Assembly (NCBI GenBank): GCA_022729775.1
Contig: DZBA01000016.1
Location: 13,304 to 20,403, forward strand
DNA length: 7,100 nucleotides
Direction: 5' to 3'
DNA from: Anaerolinea thermophila
GTDB lineage: Bacteria; Chloroflexota; Anaerolineae; Anaerolineales; Villigracilaceae
A model generated the notes under the pieces. The model was given only the letters and a program-made list of their open reading frames with translations, made no database searches and was not told the origin of the DNA. The position numbers and the translations under genes were made by a program. Of this stretch, positions 6,107 to 7,100 are shown one piece after another; position 1 is the stretch's first letter; each line of letters begins with the position of its first letter.

Positions 6107-6874
6107 TTATACTCCCTGCAAACCAAGTTCTTTTAATTCACTGGCGGCGCTGGATTGCAGCGCATTAAAGACCAACACCGTAAGGATGGCTTCGCTCACG
6201 GCAAGCGGAATTTGTGTCAGCGCAAAAATACCCGCAAAGGTTAACCACGAGCCCGCAAAGCCATTGAGCGGGTCCGGAAACGCCAACGCCAATTCAGTGG
6301 TTGTAATCATATAGGTGAATAAGTCTGCAACAAAGGCTGTTAATCCCACGCTCAGCCAAGTCGGCGCTTTGCCTTTCAACGGCAGCCAGACCAGAAAGTA
6401 AGCGACCAAAGGTCCGCCGATTGCCATGCTGACCGCGTTTGCGCCCAGTGTCGAGATCCCGCCATGCGCCATCAACGTCGCTTGAAGGAACAAAACAATC
6501 GTGCCTAAAATCCCCGTAACAAATGGACCGAATAACATCGTGCCAAGCGCGGTGCCAGTCGGATGACTGCTGGAACCTGTGACGCTGGGAATTTTCAACG
6601 CGCTCAAAACAAAGATGAACCCTCCCGCAAGTCCCAGTGTGATGCGCTGCTGCGGCTTTTCTGCAATGAGTTTGCGAATTTGAATAAATCCAACCAGCCA
6701 GGCAGGGATGGCAACTCCCCACCAAAAGACAGCCCACCCCAGCGGAAGGAAGCCCTCCATAATGTGCATCTCCATTGGACGCGCCAACGCGGGCTGGATG
6801 CCGAATCCCAAGAGCGCGGCAAGAGCCAGCCAGAGTGTGGACTTTATGCGATTGCGAACGCGGCGAATTTTCAT
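6107..6874 (-). CDS. cbiM: CbiM, substrate-specific membrane subunit of the cobalt ECF transporter
   Basis: 255 residues from ATG 6874. CbiM selects and binds cobalt in the membrane. A basic N-terminus (KIRRVRNRIK) and a hydrophobic stretch to about residue 29 form a probable signal peptide ending PALA. MHIMEGFLP follows at 36-44; in the related NikM structures the Met-His pair at the mature N-terminus binds the metal. A further conserved histidine is H104 in SSSHPTG, and LMAHGGISTLGANAVSMAIGGP at about 134-155 (described in parts) is the family core, with H137. Several more transmembrane segments follow up to residue 240. An ATG also exists at 6886, giving four extra residues, but that ATG overlaps GGAGG (6884-6880), which sits 5 nt before ATG 6874, so the shorter start is preferred. 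It is the first gene after the riboswitch. Confidence 0.94.
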   Translation of the reverse strand: MKIRRVRNRIKSTLWLALAALLGFGIQPALARPMEMHIMEGFLPLGWAVFWWGVAIPAWLVGFIQIRKLIAEKPQQRITLGLAGGFIFVLSALKIPSVTGSSSHPTGTALGTMLFGPFVTGILGTIVLFLQATLMAHGGISTLGANAVSMAIGGPLVAYFLVWLPLKGKAPTWLSVGLTAFVADLFTYMITTTELALAFPDPLNGFAGSWLTFAGIFALTQIPLAVSEAILTVLVFNALQSSAASELKELGLQGV

Positions 6875-6876
6875 AC

Positions 6877-6918
6877 AAGCCTCCATGAAACAATGATGTT
6901 CTCAAAGCGGGGAGGCTT
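6877..6918 (-). promoter_or_regulatory. Hairpin sequestering the cbiM Shine-Dalgarno
   Basis: In the minus-strand RNA, AAGCCUCC (6918-6911) is perfectly complementary to GGAGGCUU (6884-6877), which contains the cbiM ribosome-binding site GGAGG. The 26-nt loop holds UUGUU (6893-6889), complementary to AACAA in the small hairpin loop of the aptamer (7047-7043). This matches the L5-L13 kissing arrangement known for class I cobalamin riboswitches, in which ligand binding locks the ribosome site away. The complementarity is seen; the mechanism is inferred from the family. Confidence 0.75.
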
Positions 6919-6950
6919 AAACAAAAAACTCAATACTGGGGGATTGAGCT
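6919..6950 (-). terminator. Intrinsic terminator in the riboswitch expression platform
   Basis: On the minus strand AGCTCAAT (6950-6943), loop CCCCCAGT, ATTGAG (6934-6929) is followed directly by TTTTTTGTTT. The stem is 6 to 8 bp and rather poor in GC, but the uninterrupted T tract is typical of a rho-independent terminator. It stands between the aptamer and cbiM, where it would attenuate transcription of the operon. Confidence 0.65.
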
Positions 6951-6984
6951 GGAAAATCTTCGGGTTTGAACGCCGAATGCACAA

Positions 6985-7002
6985 CCTCCCTGCTCGGGAA
7001 GG
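6985..7002 (-). promoter_or_regulatory. Short hairpin between the aptamer and the terminator, possible anti-sequestrator
   Basis: CCTTCCC (7002-6996) and GGGAGG (6990-6985) form a 6-bp stem with a one-base bulge on the minus strand. GGGAGG could instead pair with CCUCCC at 6915-6910, which is part of the strand that masks the cbiM ribosome site, so it is a candidate switching element. This alternative pairing is inference. Confidence 0.4.
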
Positions 7003-7025
7003 ACAAACTTCAAAACATCGAGAAA

Positions 7026-7100
7026 GGCATTCTGGCTTCTGGTTGTTACCAGTTACAGTTGCGGCACAGCGCTGGATTTGCACCAGCTTCCACCTTTTTT
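7026..7100 (-). ncRNA. Cobalamin riboswitch aptamer (5' end cut by the window)
   Basis: The minus-strand RNA shows the cobalamin-riboswitch core in order: GGUGCAAAUCC (7084-7074), GCUGUGCCGCAACUGUAA (7070-7053), a small hairpin CUGG-UAACAA-CCAG (7052-7039) and the B12 box AAGCCAGAAUGCC (7038-7026). The spacing and order match the known RNA element. It lies directly upstream of cobalt-transport and corrin-synthesis genes, its classical position. By analogy it would turn the operon off when adenosylcobalamin or a related corrinoid is plentiful. The P1 helix partner and the promoter must lie beyond position 7100. Confidence 0.9.

Noticed and set aside
6294..6905. Second minus-strand open frame of 203 codons overlapping cbiM
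   Set aside because: It is in another frame of cbiM, has no recognisable domain, and cbiM itself is certain.
6871..7083. Minus-strand open frame of 70 codons upstream of cbiM
   Set aside because: It coincides with the riboswitch aptamer and expression platform; the sequence conservation is of RNA type, not protein.

Overview
The window is one stretch of cobalamin (vitamin B12) biosynthesis and cobalt-uptake genes. Every gene I can support lies on the minus strand, so the region reads from right to left. The right edge (about 7100 down to 6877) is a leader with a class I-type cobalamin riboswitch whose 5' end is cut by the window. The leader also holds an intrinsic terminator and a hairpin that buries the ribosome-binding site of the first gene. 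Next come cbiM, cbiN, cbiQ and cbiO, a complete CbiMNQO energy-coupling-factor cobalt transporter. They are followed without a real gap by a short precorrin-2 dehydrogenase and a CobA-CbiX fusion (uroporphyrinogen-III methyltransferase plus long-form sirohydrochlorin cobaltochelatase). These six genes are separated by 22 nt at most or overlap, which fits one riboswitch-controlled transcript.

After a 242-nt gap comes a second minus-strand gene that runs off the left edge: a CobM/CbiF-CbiG fusion (C11 methyltransferase plus cobalt-precorrin-5A hydrolase). It starts at a TTG codon. The gap is almost entirely a 221-bp imperfect palindrome (1841-2061). Each end carries the same GGAC-plus-hairpin unit in opposite orientation. 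The two hairpins differ by two compensatory base-pair swaps, so the stem appears to have been kept while the sequence drifted.

Together the genes describe early-cobalt (anaerobic-type) corrin synthesis. CbiMNQO imports cobalt, CobA makes precorrin-2, the dehydrogenase oxidises it to sirohydrochlorin, CbiX inserts the cobalt, and CbiF and CbiG act further along. CbiX and CbiG are the markers of the cobalt-early route. The other corrin-ring enzymes are not here and may lie to the left.

Organism: a moderately GC-rich bacterium that uses TTG and GTG starts and fused B12 enzymes. The style resembles environmental Chloroflexota (Anaerolineae-like), but that is an impression and not something the sequence proves. 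The enzymes and transporter are known families. The least explained parts are the palindromic intergenic element and the layered expression platform of the riboswitch.
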